From: Varanus komodoensis
Lineage: Eukaryota > Chordata > Lepidosauria > Squamata > Varanidae
DNA length: 64,000 nt
Assembly: GCF_004798865.1 (NCBI RefSeq)
Contig: NW_025336346.1
Span: forward strand, 10,114,572-10,178,571
Reading direction: 5' to 3'
The notes below the pieces were generated by a model. It saw nothing but the letters and a program-made list of their open reading frames with translations. It had not been told where the DNA came from and did no database searches. The position numbers and the translations under genes are program-made. This document shows positions 38,251 through 51,200 of the stretch, piece by piece. How positions within the stretch are numbered: position 1 is the first letter of the stretch; every line of letters begins with the position of its first letter.

Positions 38251-38785
38251 TAAAACTTTTATACCCCATCATATACATAAAAGTCTCAGGGCAGTCCAAC
38301 AACAAAGGCAAAGCACAATATCTATGATAAAAGCCTAACTAAAATAAAAATTAAGTCTTAAAATCATGGGAAAATTAAAAGTTTTTGGCCTGGAGCCAAA
38401 AAGAATAAAGTGTCGGCGTCAGGCACACCTCTCTGGGGAGCATGTTCCACAGCTGGGGCGCCACCTCTTTCAAGGAGGCATCCAGAAGAAGGACCTCTGA
38501 CCCAGACCTTAAGGGGCGGGCAAGCACATATGGAAGGAGACACTCCTAAACCAGGGTCCTAAACCATTTAGAGTTTTATAGGTTATCGCCAACACCTTGA
38601 ATTGGGCCTGGACTTCAACTGGTAGCCAGTGTAGATGGTAAAGGACCAGCGTTATGTATGCAAATCTGCTGGTCCCTGTTAATATCATGGCTGCTCTATT
38701 TTGGACCAACTGAAGCATCTAGACCATCTTCATGGGCAGCCCCATGTAGAGCACGTTACAATAGTCCAGTAATAGTCCAGATATA
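38251..38785 (-). mobile_element. L2-type LINE, C-terminal RT end and 3' UTR
   Basis: The minus strand encodes MLQLVQNRAAMILTGTS, then LYHLHWLPVEVQAQFKVLA and ITYKTLNGLGPW, the standard end of an L2 ORF (38718 to about 38550). A 3' UTR containing CCCCAGCTGTGGAACATGCT and a tail at about 38260 follow. It is 5' truncated near 38785 and moderately diverged. Confidence 0.8.
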
Positions 38786-41700
38786 CAACAGACTATATTA
38801 TGGATCTTCCATTTCAGCAGTCCCAACTGTACCCAGTATACATACCCTCATAGGCAGAAGCCCAATTAGCAACAATTCCCACAATCAGAGTGGCTAAGAA
38901 AAGCACTGTAACAACCACAAGGAATTGTTGCTAAGTATATCCAGGATGTTTAGAACCTGCAATTTACAAGAAGATAGTTATCAAAAATAAGATTGTGTCA
39001 AAAAGTCCTTTCAAGTTAGGGCAGCAGGTTCTGCAACATGCTCAGTGTGTCTTTTTCTACTTTTATGACTTAATGGAAATCTTGGCAGCACATACAAATA
39101 AAAACAGAAGTATTTCCTATAAGCCACTGAAAATCAACACAAACTGGACAAATTGCACCATATAACTCCCAGTGGTCCCAAAATGAGATGCACATCAACA
39201 GATCTGTTCAACACAAGTTCAACTGGACCTAAATGATCATCAGAGTGCAGATGGGAAGGTATATCTTCTGGCAACAGGCAATGCGCAGGCGCATCGCCCA
39301 TAATGTGTGAGGTACAGAGGCCATGATGAAGAACCAGAAGCGCACCTCTCAGCTACCCAAATGGATCCAAGAACTGCTTCTGTTCATGGATTTCCCTTGC
39401 TGGTTTGGGGAATATCTGCTTAATTCAAATAACAGAAGCTTAAATGTATTCCATGACAATGTATTTTGTATGCAGCATTTCAATGCATGGGAAAGTTATT
39501 TTAACTTGCTCACTAGATGGGCATATTTATAAAACTAGAGATAAAAGATTTCCACATGTTGTCTTTGAAAGTGATTTCATCATTTACACACTGAGAAGCC
39601 TGTGATGTAAAAACAAAAACAAAAAAATAAAAACCTTCAGTGAAACACTTGAAGTTGTTCACCTAACTATGCACTATATTAGATATGGAGTTCAAATTAC
39701 CACTGGATCATTTTCTTTTTCTTTGTTATTAAAGGAAGTGACTTGTTTGAAACAGAAGACACAGGAAAGCTAAGCTGCTCAAAGGCCTACCTGTCATTAG
39801 CTAAACCTGATCAAAGCTTAATGACTGCCCTTCCACTTCAAAAGTAGATGTGTGCAAGAGTAAGGTTACAATATTAAAAATGAGTTAGAACTTGTGTTTC
39901 TAGGAGCATCTGAGTAGACAACATCAACCATGAATTTCAGTTTTACAACAAACAGGTAGAACTATTGGTTAAGTTAACCTTGGTTTACTTATAGACAACA
40001 ATGCGTGTATTTATTTAAAGTGCAGCAAGATGTTAATCATCACAGCTAGCTTCCCCATCATCCAAAGAATTTACTTGTATACACAAACCTTTAGTGTGTG
40101 TGATCACTTGTCATCACAGAAAGCTACCTATTTAGAGAGTCTCTCTGATTCAGACCTCAGTTCAAAAAGCTTATATTAAATTTGTTAATTATGTTTTTTA
40201 ATTTGTTTATGCCACAAGATACTCTGTTGCTTTTGATTTCCTATTATTCATCCTACATTAGATGTTTAGTACATTCCTTCAAACCTCAGGATCAAATTGC
40301 TGTCTCTGCAAAGAGTCTGGGCATTCCTGTTTCCAAAATCTGGTATTAAAAAAGGTCTGCCCATTTAAGTCAAATATGTCCATTCAAAAAAAAAAAATTG
40401 CCAAGCAGAGTCTCTGTAATATATCTTAAATTTTTTTTAAATGTTTGGTAATTACTGAAAGGCATTGGGCAACTGGCTACATTCCGCTTGTTTCTGTCGG
40501 ATACATTAAACATGGGACAAGAGTCAAGAAACAGAAAATGAGATGTTTCATCTTCATTCAGCTAAAATAATCTGAAATGCAGGGGATATGATAATTACTT
40601 TGCGTAAGAAACCTTTCCATCCCTCACAAAGCAGTTTAATTTATTGTTATCTTTAGATTAGATTTGCAGATTACTTAATACGTAAAGAGCACATTTGAGA
40701 AGGGCATTTCTTCAAACAAGAGCCATACCAGCAAAAACAAATTAACCATCCAGACTTTGACCAAAAAGCATAAATAACCTAAGAAAAGCTCAAACTATGA
40801 CTGGGTCCATGGAAAAAAGAAATGATAACAGTCTAACCAATATGGACTGCTGCAAGTTGAAAAGGGGCCAGGATGAGTTCACATTTCCTCAGTGACATTA
40901 TGGAAATCTCTCTTAAAGGAAGAAAACACAAAGCCACTTCTTTCCAGGAACAACCTCACTCAGAAGCTACTGTCATGAGAAAGAAAGGACAAAAGTCTGG
41001 ATTTCGTAATCAAGATCTTCAAGATCAAGTGCTTAAAAATAGAAGCTATTTAAAAATAGAAGGGAAGATTTTTAAATATGCGTTATCACTCTTGTAATCC
41101 AGAGAAAGAGGCAATCCATGGTGTTATACCTTAAGTATTCTGAATAAGCAAAGTAAACTGATTCTTTCTTTAAAGCACTTTAAAGTATAAACAGTACAGC
41201 AAATAACATAATCATGATTACATAAGTTAAGTTAGGCTCTGTAACAGGTATGCAAATATGGAGTGAAAGGTTAATTAAGACCTGCAAACACTACAAAAAC
41301 ACCTTTGGAAATAACAGGAAGAAATTTTAGTATAGAAAGCAGCTGGTTGCAACTCAAAGCACCAAGTATTAAGATATTCAATTAATACCAAAGGGATATT
41401 TTCCCCTCTATGCTGTTTTTCTGAATCTGAAAGAAAGAGAAAGGGAAAATCCGGCTAATAACCCCCTCATGATTAACTTGCAAGCCGGCATAATGTATTG
41501 CATTAGCCACTGCTCTGACAAATCCAGGCAAAATAATAAATGCTATAAAATCAGGGGCTATGTAAGGACAGAAGAAAATCAATTTTAGATAGGAGACATC
41601 CAATCACTTTCTTTCTATATGAAGGGAACTACCCATAATTTCAAGAATCAAAAAGGCAAAATTCTATGGCTAACATAAATACTATACAGCAAAGAAACAT

Positions 41701-44097
41701 ATTAAGAAAGTATTGCATAAAATTCAAAGAGACAGCCTCTTGGACTACAGTTCCATGCATGACTCATTTTGGAAGAAAGGCTAGGAAATGACTTTGGAAC
41801 TTTTAGGGACTTTCTACATGGAATGCAGTTGCTGACAGAGAGCCTAGCCCTACTGACCACACTACATAAGTGTCATCTAGAAAATGTTCCTTATACCAGG
41901 TCCAGATGTGTTTGCATTTCTTTGGAAGCAAATCGCTTTTCAAGTGTCAGGACCAGATCTTGGACACCCTAGGATGAGAATTCTTACCCTTTTTTCTTCA
42001 CCAGATAATACCTGGAGATACTATTCATATGAATAAGGAATAGGAAGCACTTGCTTGGAAAAGACATTGGTGTAAAGTGTGGAACAGATGTAGTAAGGAA
42101 TTTGTACCCACAGCACCAACTGGGAGCAGCTACGTACTGGGCAGAAGTCAAGGTATTCAGGACTAGTTTAAAAACCTGCACTCACACATTACAGGTACAG
42201 AATTTGGTGTGACACTGTAAAACAAAAGATCCAGCCATCGAACATCCTGACTGTTGGCTGATTCTCCACCCCATGTGCTGGTATATGCTGGGAGTGACAG
42301 GCACACCAAACCATGGGCTGATTTGATAGGCTACCTCTGTGAACTGGGTGCATGGAAGGCCTATCAGCTCTCCAAGCCTTAAAGCTTCACCCTGACATCC
42401 AATACGTGAATCCCTCTTTGGATAGTGGGTGCCTCAAACTCCTCTATGTTTCCAGAAACAGATCCTGCACAATCCCTCCAGTGTCAATTAAGTTGTCACA
42501 TGTATAAATTGAGTCGCCTTCCATTTGCTCCCAGCATGACTATACATGCTGGCAACAGGACACATCTGCAACAATTCACTGAAAGAGCAAAAATTCTTCT
42601 CCGCAAATGCATAGCACGAATAGGCAAAAACCTCTCTAACATTCCAGATTATGCTATTTTCCTGTTGCTGTCGAACATTGACTTGGTAACCACTCTAGGG
42701 AAGCAGATGGGACTGAATGATGAAGCTCTTGATACAGTAAAAGGTTCAGATGTTTTCTGCAGCAGGCCATTATCAACTTGTATGGCTGTTAACTGGGTGG
42801 CAGCAGCAGAAGGTATATAAACAGTGCTGATATGGCATATTGTCTTCTACCAACTAAGTCCTTTCTTAGTAGAATCATATCCTTAGATAAAATGTCAGGA
42901 ATGTGTGACTAAACCTTTTAACTATTCTACATATTGGTTTAAGTTCATTAAATTAGATAATGAGTTTATGTGGGAATCTAACATTGTTAGGGATGAAAAG
43001 ATGCCCCATGTCTCCACGGCAGCTTGGAACAGCATGGACAAGGGCTCCCTCCACTCCCAAAGCTCTGCTGAGCTGTGGCAGTCATCCAAACAGCCAACCC
43101 TCAAAATAAGAAACCATAACCCTCCCCTCTCCCAAGATGGTGGGGAGCAGGAGAAGTATCAGTCGCAAGGACAATTCTCTCTGGCTGCCAAGAATAACTG
43201 GTATGATGGACCTGAGTTGGTCCAAAAATCAACAACTTTCCAAAAAGATGACCTTTGTTGGTCTACCTTAACATGGCATAGTTACAAGCCTCATATCCTT
43301 GGCTTCATATGATTACACCATGCTGATCAGTGGTGTAGTCAGATGATCTAGAAATTAATTCATTCCATTCCAGAGAGCAACAGAAAAGATCTAGTCAACA
43401 AAAACTAAATATCATTAAACATGAAACCCATAAAACAGCAACTACTAATCACATTTTATTTTGCAGTCCAAAACCAGATATCCTCAGAAGCTGGGTTACC
43501 TAGCCTCCTAAACATAGCTGGAACCTACAAATTATACAAGGCTGAGTCCTAAGAACTGATACCTGTTCTTAGAGATGATTTTAACCTGCCTGGGAGGATT
43601 GCAGCCAGAATATCTCAATTGTGTAACAAAAGGGTCATTACTAATTTATTGTATTTATTTGAAAGATAGTTAATCTGAGTTTCCACAAAGACAAAACAAA
43701 TAATTCAGTACATTGACCATCACAATAAATACAACAAAACAGACACCAGTAGACTAGATTAATAAATAATTAATAAAAGCATTAAAAATGCTGCACCTGA
43801 GGAGGTACAACAGTCCATTCTCAACTCTTAGTTCCTGGTACAACCAACATACAGGAATTTCTCACAGTGCAGTAGCACGTCTGTGGGGCTGTTTCCAGAC
43901 TCGTACACCAGATCAAGAAGTGGACTACCCTTCCCCTTTCTTCCTATGGCAGACTCTCCACCTCCCTGAAAATGCCACACAGAGTAAGGAGAACCTGCTG
44001 AATGTGTGAGCAGGTGATGCGCAGGAAGAAATACTGGACAGAGTCCTTCCTGTTGCAGAAGGCAAATGCTAAACCCAGCCCAATGATTAAACATACT
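38786..44097. other. VGLL4 intron segment without recognised features
   Basis: Two plus-strand open frames (42425-42820, 131 codons; 42905-43312, 135 codons) have no recognisable domain and no splice or homology support. A T/A-rich stretch at about 43640-43790 might be an old LINE tail. The rest looks unique. Confidence 0.4.
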
Positions 44098-44410
44098 GAT
44101 TTGCACAATCAAAAGAAGGCACGGTGGCTTATTTGAATCATGGCATGTACCAAGCATGATTTCCATAATCACTGTTCAGGCACATAATCTCACACTAAGC
44201 AGCATGGCTTGCTGGAGAGGGGAAGAACCCTTCAATAAGCCACGGCATGTTGTAGGGATATTAGAGGATTATTTCTCCCTTGAACAACCATGTCACCCAC
44301 GACAAATTAGGCTATATCAATCTATGGAAATCACACCATACATGTGCCACATGCTGGCTTCAATAAATAAGTCACCATGGCTTATTTGGATCATGCAACT
44401 AGGTCAATGT
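44098..44410 (+). repeat. Possible hAT-like non-autonomous element, copy 2
   Basis: It opens with TTGCACAATCAAAAGAAGGC and CACGGTGGCTTATTTGAATC. It has an inverse motif AATAAGCCACGGCATG in the middle and ends with CACCATGGCTTATTTGGATC and ATGCAACTAGG. Opening and closing blocks match 10573-10775. Confidence 0.4.
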
Positions 44411-44529
44411 GCAAGAGGAATCAAGAGTCAGATTAGTAGACCAGGAAGATGTTTCCTTCATGAGGCATTAGGAAAACTTTCATGCCCGTGTAAAAGGAAA
44501 AAAAGGCAATAGTATCTTTCAAATATTTG

Positions 44530-44610
44530 CATTGTAGTTCTTATTTTTAATTGTTTGCATGTCTTATTTTTAATTGTTTGCATGTAGTTCTTATTTTTTA
44601 ATTGTTTGCA
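44530..44610 (+). repeat. Short tandem repeat, three units
   Basis: Three copies of a unit of about 23-28 bp share CTTATTTTTAATTGTTTGCA (units at about 44530-44557, 44558-44580 and 44581-44608). The middle copy lacks the TAGTT segment. Confidence 0.8.
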
Positions 44611-46734
44611 ACAGAGAACAACTGTTACTGGGCAGATTAAAATTACAATAAGGAAAAAGGCTGCCATTTCTAGAAATACAGGATTAAACAAGAAACATAA
44701 CCTGGATGGTACTGTTCAAGAAACATGCAACTTAATTTTTAATATTTTTAGACTAGCATATTCATGTCCAAATGGTTTTATGGACACCCATGAAAAGAGG
44801 GTGTGAAGAGGTGGGACGAACCTTCATGAAATTCTATGATTCTACTAAGCCCAGGCAGAAAATGGACATAGTCCTAAAGGGTCTTTTGTTTCAGCCATTA
44901 TCAGGAGTCTTAAACATTTTAGGTTTTCAGCAAAATGTTTTCAGATTTTTATAGATCAGGCTTTTATCATTTTTGCAACTGTTAAAAATCTGTGCTATGA
45001 CTATTTTGCCTATGTCACAGCCTGGTGCCTAGACTCAATGAGAAGTTCTCTTTAACTCCAGCCTGTGGTTTCAGTTTGTTCAGCATGAAAACTGTGCATG
45101 TCAGCATTCTTCTAGCTGGCTCCATGTGATTTAACTTAAGCCAACCACAGAATGACTGTGATAGCTTTCTAAGATGCCACAGCATGCAAGCTGGGGGTGG
45201 GGGACTGCACAGAAGCAATGCACACCAGATGTTAGCACAGAACATCTAAAATTATTTATCCAGATCTCACATACAAGAAAGAATCTTCCTTTCACGCTAT
45301 AAACATTTGCATCTAATCCAAGAAGCAAGGATGCTTAAATTAAGTTAGTAGGAATCATGTGATGCCTATGCCTTCCCACCCCTTTGTTACAATGTGCTAT
45401 GTACTAAAGAGGAGCTTCTGCCTTTCAAGGGGAGGATTTTTCTACACAGCTGGAAATCATTGGCTTCCTCCTACATGATATTACACACCCAACTCAATTT
45501 CTAGGCCAGAAACAAGCAAAGAATTTCAAAGTCACAACTGCATCCTCATTTCTTATATGTCCTCTTTGGCCTAGAAGGCAGATTGGTGCAACTTAAAACA
45601 TATATACAAAATTGAATTCTGAAAAACATTTTCTTGATTCCCCCTCCCAATGACAAGAGTACAGTCACTTCTATATGTATGTGTAGATTTTATGAAGTTT
45701 ACACTCACAGTATCTATAATTTGTTTGTATCATCCAGCCTAGCTGAAATGAAATATAATTTTCAATCATCTAAGAAATCTACCAATAAATGGTTAAAATG
45801 TTGTTTGGTTGGGGAATATATAGACCTGTAACAGATGTATACTGAGCTGCAATCTAACATTAAGGGACCAGACTGTATCTGCTTGAATACCTGCACTTTA
45901 CCTCTTAAAAGATATTAACAGATTATGAATCACATATGAACAGATTCTGTAATATTGGAAGCTATGTCACAATATTTATATTCCCAGGGTTTCCAAAATA
46001 ATACCAGTCATCACTCATGTGCCCCATGGACACCTCTTTTGGTGCCAATCAAGATCCCTATTCCTTCTGACTTTTTATTTTTAGGGCTTTTTAAAATTAA
46101 GAAGAAATAACAGGGAGCCCTGCATGCTGGAAAACAAACTACGTAGCTCCAATCAATATGTATGTCCAAGAATACCTATTGTCTCAGACACATTCTTAGA
46201 AAATATACTGCACTGAAGTATGCCAGCTTTATAGGAAAAAGGACTGGAGCGGTAAGAAGCGTTTTGCAGGCTGGAGGCAGCAGTAGGCAGCAAGAGTAGG
46301 GGTCTTTTGCCTGAGGTAGGCATTCATGTGTATTCACTGGTTGGTTCTGCTATCGTGTGCATTTCACCTGGCATTTGTGTGTACGGAGGGTGCTTTGCTC
46401 AAATGTGTTTTCCTGAGCTTTACCAGTTTGCTTTCTGTGAAATGGGTTATTTTGTTGTGCTTTATGAGGGTACATATATGATCTGGCATTTTGGACTCTC
46501 AGACCCCACTGCCTTGTATTCAGTTTCTTGGCCAAGTTACTTCTCTCTAACCGTCATCGTATACCTTCTGCAAAATGGATCCAGGAGCCAAAAAAACGTA
46601 GGTTCAAGAGGATGGTTTGCATTTTGAAGCTTAGAACCCACCTCTGCCTTGTGTTTATGTTCTTGCACATACTACTTTCCTTCCACTCTCACTGGTTAGC
46701 TGTTGAGGAAATGGGTGTTTGGTGACCAGCCACA
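44611..46734. other. VGLL4 intron segment without recognised features
   Basis: It is AT-rich. An open frame of 106 codons at 46307-46627 plus has no recognisable domain. Confidence 0.4.
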
Positions 46735-46842
46735 GACACCATGGCAGCAATTCTGTGAATGAACTAGCCCTGCTGATGTCAGCCATTTTGTGAGAACACC
46801 CACAACACACATTTAAAATGTCAAATGTGCCCAATGACCCAG
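46735..46842 (-). repeat. Old hAT-like repeat, copy 1
   Basis: Read in reverse it gives GGGCACATTTGACATTTTAA, GTTGTGGGTGTTCTCACAAA and ATGGCTGAC, matching 53168-53262 in order and spacing. Strongly diverged. Confidence 0.4.
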
Positions 46843-47288
46843 AACATGCCTAAAATGATTGGAGATGCCTATCTTCACCTAATTCTAGAATTGTTTCAAA
46901 TACTGAAGTGTCAAGAATCCTTCCTGCTTTCAACAATCATCTTTTCATTCCAACACAGTGGCATTTAATTAGGAAAAAACATAAATTTGAACAAAATCCT
47001 ACAGAACTGATTCAAGAATACCTGCAAAGGTCATTAAGTCCAAGGTAACAAACACAGGTGGAACTGCCATAGGCTTTGGTTACAATGTTGAAAAGTTTCT
47101 AGCTTTATACGTTCTTCCTACATTTCTTTCTGAAAATCCAATGTTGCTGGATTGATTCCATGCCTTTATGAATTCATACTGAACAACTATATTTTAAATA
47201 TTGACATTTCATAGTAGAAAGCTCGGAGAAGCCTGGGGGGTGGGATGGTGTGAGAAAGAAATGTTAAATAATAGTACATGTAGTTTAA

Positions 47289-47402
47289 TACAGGAATGAG
47301 GAACTGATGGCCCTCCAGATGTTTTGGAATACGATTTGCATGATCCCTTAATATTACCTATGCTAGCTAGGGCTAATAGAAGTTCTAGGTGAGAACATCT
47401 GC
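47289..47402 (+). repeat. Palindromic hAT-like MITE
   Basis: It runs GGAATGAGGAACTGATGGCC, CTCCAGATGTTTTGGAATAC, then a CTAGCTAGGGCTAATAGAAG centre and right arm, ending at AACATCTG. It is the same family as 9578-9675. The right end is trimmed. It lies only 22 bp from the mariner-like element. Confidence 0.6.
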
Positions 47403-47424
47403 ATTTTAGACAGCCATTTTAGTA

Positions 47425-47880
47425 CAGGCAGTCCCCAAGTTACGAACATTCAAGTTACAAACAACCCATACTTACGAACAAACAGCCATAAAGCCTATTA
47501 ATTTTTTTTAATTACTGCAAGAAATTATCATCTTCACAGAGAGAGGGAGGAAGTGGAATGGGAGAGACGGAAGGCCACCAAAGCATCATCATAGAGAGAA
47601 GAGGCAAAAGGGTAGAGAGGAAGGCCTCCAAATTAGGCCATCCTGCTCCACACATCTGGAGAGGGAAATCTCTCTTGCATTTCTTTGCTGCAAAGAGAAG
47701 ACACTGGTGAGTTTGGGCAGGGAATTAAGATATTTGTAATTCTTCCACTTTTACAGGGTCCTGGACAAACACAAACATGAAGGGCCAACTATACATGATC
47801 TAACTTACACACAAATTCAACTTAAAAACAAATTTCAGTTTTCTCAGAAATAGAACTCGTTCGTAACCTGGAACTGCCTG
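47425..47880. mobile_element. Tc1/mariner (Tigger-like) MITE with TA duplications
   Basis: The left end CAGGCAGTCCCCAAGTTACG and the right end CGTAACCTGGAACTGCCTG form terminal inverted repeats of about 22 bp. Both are flanked by TA (47423-47424 and 47881-47882), the target duplication of this superfamily. The 456-bp interior has no transposase frame, so the element is non-autonomous. Subterminal GTTACGAAC-like motifs recur at both ends. Confidence 0.8.
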
Positions 47881-48200
47881 TATTACATTACAAAACTGTG
47901 TGGCTATCATTTGGACAACTTCTGAATACAGTCCAAAAGTATGGTTTCCCACTGCAGTGAGTTAGAAGGGAAGTTTCTACGCTGCTTTTGTCTCTACTTA
48001 GCAGAACCAATGGAGATAATGCAAAATGGTGTTTAGAGCTCATACCCTAGAGAAGACTAAGAGAACAGCTAGGACTTAGATTGTATCAACATCCTAAACC
48101 TCTTTTCTGCTTACCAGTCTCCTAAAAGTCAGCTGACTTGTATTATTCTTCCCAAGAGAAGTGATAACAATTTCAAGACTATACAGTTAGCTACTATATT

Positions 48201-48236
48201 TGAGAGCCAGTGTGGTGCAGTGGTTAAGAGTAGTGG
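48201..48236 (+). repeat. tRNA SINE head fragment
   Basis: GAGAGCCAGTGTGGTGCAGT and GGTTAAGAGTAGTGGA form the first 36 bases (A-box region) of the SINE family also seen at 25613. The body is missing. Confidence 0.6.
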
Positions 48237-51200
48237 AACAAAGGAAAGGTAGGATATAACTGCAATCTAATCACCATCATACTATTACTCCTGAGCATGA
48301 ATGATTGTAGTTTTATTTCCAAACACAAAACTAAGGTTAAATTTGCACAACTGGGAAAGGAAAGTAAGTCGTATTGGATTTCTTTTCCCCACCTGCACAT
48401 GCTGGTTGCACCCTTCCTCATTGCTGTAATTACCCACACTGTGCATGATTTTCTGCATCATCCAGACACAGCAGGATGAGTGGCAAGACTGGCTTCTAAC
48501 CCACAACCCATTCCTTGTTTTGGGGTTCTAGTGTGCTTTGGAAACCACCTCCACTGGGTTTGGACAAGATGGCTTCTTCCCATTTTTCCATCGTGAAAAC
48601 CAGGTCTGAGAGTTCATCTCTATCAGATGAGATGGCATGCAAATTTAATATAGTATGCAGTAATCATAGCTTTCGATTAAAGCAGACATAGAACTGTCAA
48701 GATGGGTGTTGCCAGAGTGCATTCTATGGCACATTGCCTTCTATAGCTATATGACTACAACCATGATTTTGATGCTGTACACACAGCTCCATGTTACCAA
48801 TTATCTTCCAAGTGCATGTTCACCGAAAAGAAAACAAAGCACCTTTTTATCAAGAAATAATTTTATGCTAATATTCAGGGTAATGCTACAGGCTGCATGT
48901 ACAGGCAAATGTTGGCAGGTGTTTAAAAAATTAAAATGGAGAGCATCTCTAAATTCTGAATGTTCATAATATAATTTCTGTAATCTCCCTTTCACAAAAA
49001 CTTGTTATATTTGTTCCTTCTTGCCATTATCTGTGAAGGCTTATGGGCTCTTTCATTCTAGATGACAGTTCTGGGAAATAGTCTACTCAACCGATTAGCA
49101 CATTCTCTGCATGTTGCATGTTGCTTTCCAAAACCTATTCAGCCAAAAATAAGAAGCAAAAGCTTCATCTGTATTGATCTTTAAAAACAGAATTAGAGAG
49201 AATCATTGTTATGCAAAGCAGACCTTGGGAGGAAAACATAAAGCAATACCACTTCTGTATTCATACTTCAGTTGTCACATGATGCAGACTTAAGACATTC
49301 TGCACAATGCTACACTTTGTCTGGACTGAAGAAATTTAAGGTTGGTCAAGTGTCTCCAAAAGTTCTTTGATTTGCATACACTGAGGGCAAGCACTGTTAA
49401 CAAATATGACTTGCGAGTTAGCAAGTCACAAACCTTTAAGTGAATTGTTCATTAAGGCAGAACTGTAATTTGCAGTTCTAGTTCCTATACTGCACATTTA
49501 TACATTAAGCTGCTTCGGAAGACAAGAGACAAAAATTGGTCTGCCTTGTTGTACCACACTGCCAAACATTAGTCGCAGCCAACTGGAGCTCATTGTCACA
49601 GGAAGTAAGTGAAGTAATTATGTAATATGCAACTAAGTAATGTAAGCTGTCAAACAAAATGGGAGAAGAAATATTGGTCTTGTTCTTCACACATGGATCT
49701 AATTTCCTTTGTTATAAAATCCAGTCTTCTAGACTGACCATATAAGATGTAGTAGAAATAAGACTATTTTGAGCCTCATAACATGCCTAAAGGGAATTCT
49801 CTGCAACTTATCCTCTTCTCATTTCTTGCTCAAGTTATACTCTATGAATGTTACAATACCAAAAACAGACCAAAACAAACAAACAAAACTGATTATGGAA
49901 AAAGAAAAGCAACATCCATCTCAACCAAAAAATCATCTACATGCTCCATGGCACATACACATATTAGGATTATTCTGTTTCACCTACAGGCTTGAAAAGG
50001 TTATTATGTCAACTTCAACGAATCACTTTGTACAGATTAGGTTTCTGTTACCATGTGTTTAACACATCAGTTTTTCTTCTCCCACAGAACATAACTCTCA
50101 GACTTTTGCATAATTGAAACTATATACCCAATGCAAGAAACTCAGAAAGGTGCAGAGACCACCACCACGACCATGCTAAGGCACCATGGGGAAGTACTGC
50201 CTAGCACGGAGACCAAGGCCACCCTTTCTGAGCCCACTTTGATTTTGCAAATTGTAGCAACAGTGTGAAGGCCTTCAGTGGAAAGGAATATTCACTGAGC
50301 ACAGTAGGTCCTTCGAGCACAGCAGCCACTCGGGTTCTCAAGGTATCCACCACTAGACCAGGGCCTGTCCAAACCAGGGGTTATAGGTGACACAAAATGT
50401 TATGGCATCCACAAGGAGATCATCCAAAATTGATTCCAGATGGCAGGATTCCTCAACTGATGCTGTAAATCTTGTCAGCATGCAGGTAATGTGAGCACCA
50501 ACCTGATTAGTCAGCATAGGATTACACATTTTTCACAGTTACTGGCTCAAAACATAGTCATGGAGCAGTAGTTTGTTGGGACAAATATAAATCTGGAATA
50601 TTAAGAAGCTAAATGCGTAGCAGCATAGTATCAATGCTTCAGTCCAAAGCATACCATCCACTGCTTCTCATTTAGTATGAGGCTTCAGAAATGGTACAAG
50701 AACTATTTGGTGGCCTTTTTGTTGCAATGAAATTATAAATTTGTGTGAGTTTGAGAATGCTCACAACACAGAAAAGCACCAAAATCACTAGAAACGATTA
50801 AGTGAAGAATAGTAAATGTGACCACTAAGGCTAACAGAAACAAACTTATGAGCTGTCAGCATCCAGGCATTAAGGTGAACAGAAAATCATACAAGACTAA
50901 CTCTGCTCTTCCCCCAACAAAATGCCCCAAAATTATTTCTGTTAATTTCATACCTACCACCTATACTGAAACAACACAATGCTGCCCATCAAAAATCAAG
51001 ATATCAAATACTGCGATAGGTAAAAGTTTATTGATCCAAATCAGTTCCAGATCAGAAATATTTTGGCCTCCAAAACCTATCTGGATAGGTCAGTTCCAAT
51101 TCTGGAAGAAATCCCTATGGTGCATTGGAAAAAGACGAGAATTGGCAGATATGGTTTCTCCAATAAAATTAGCAAAAGTCAGTAATGACCTATTTGGAAC

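Noticed and set aside
42425-43312. Adjacent plus-strand open frames of 131 and 135 codons
   Set aside because: No family motif was recognised; composition resembles surrounding intron and no transcript signals were seen. A decayed transposon origin is possible but not shown.
46307-46627. Plus-strand open frame of 106 codons with hydrophobic stretches
   Set aside because: Length is near chance expectation and no domain or repeat match was recognised.
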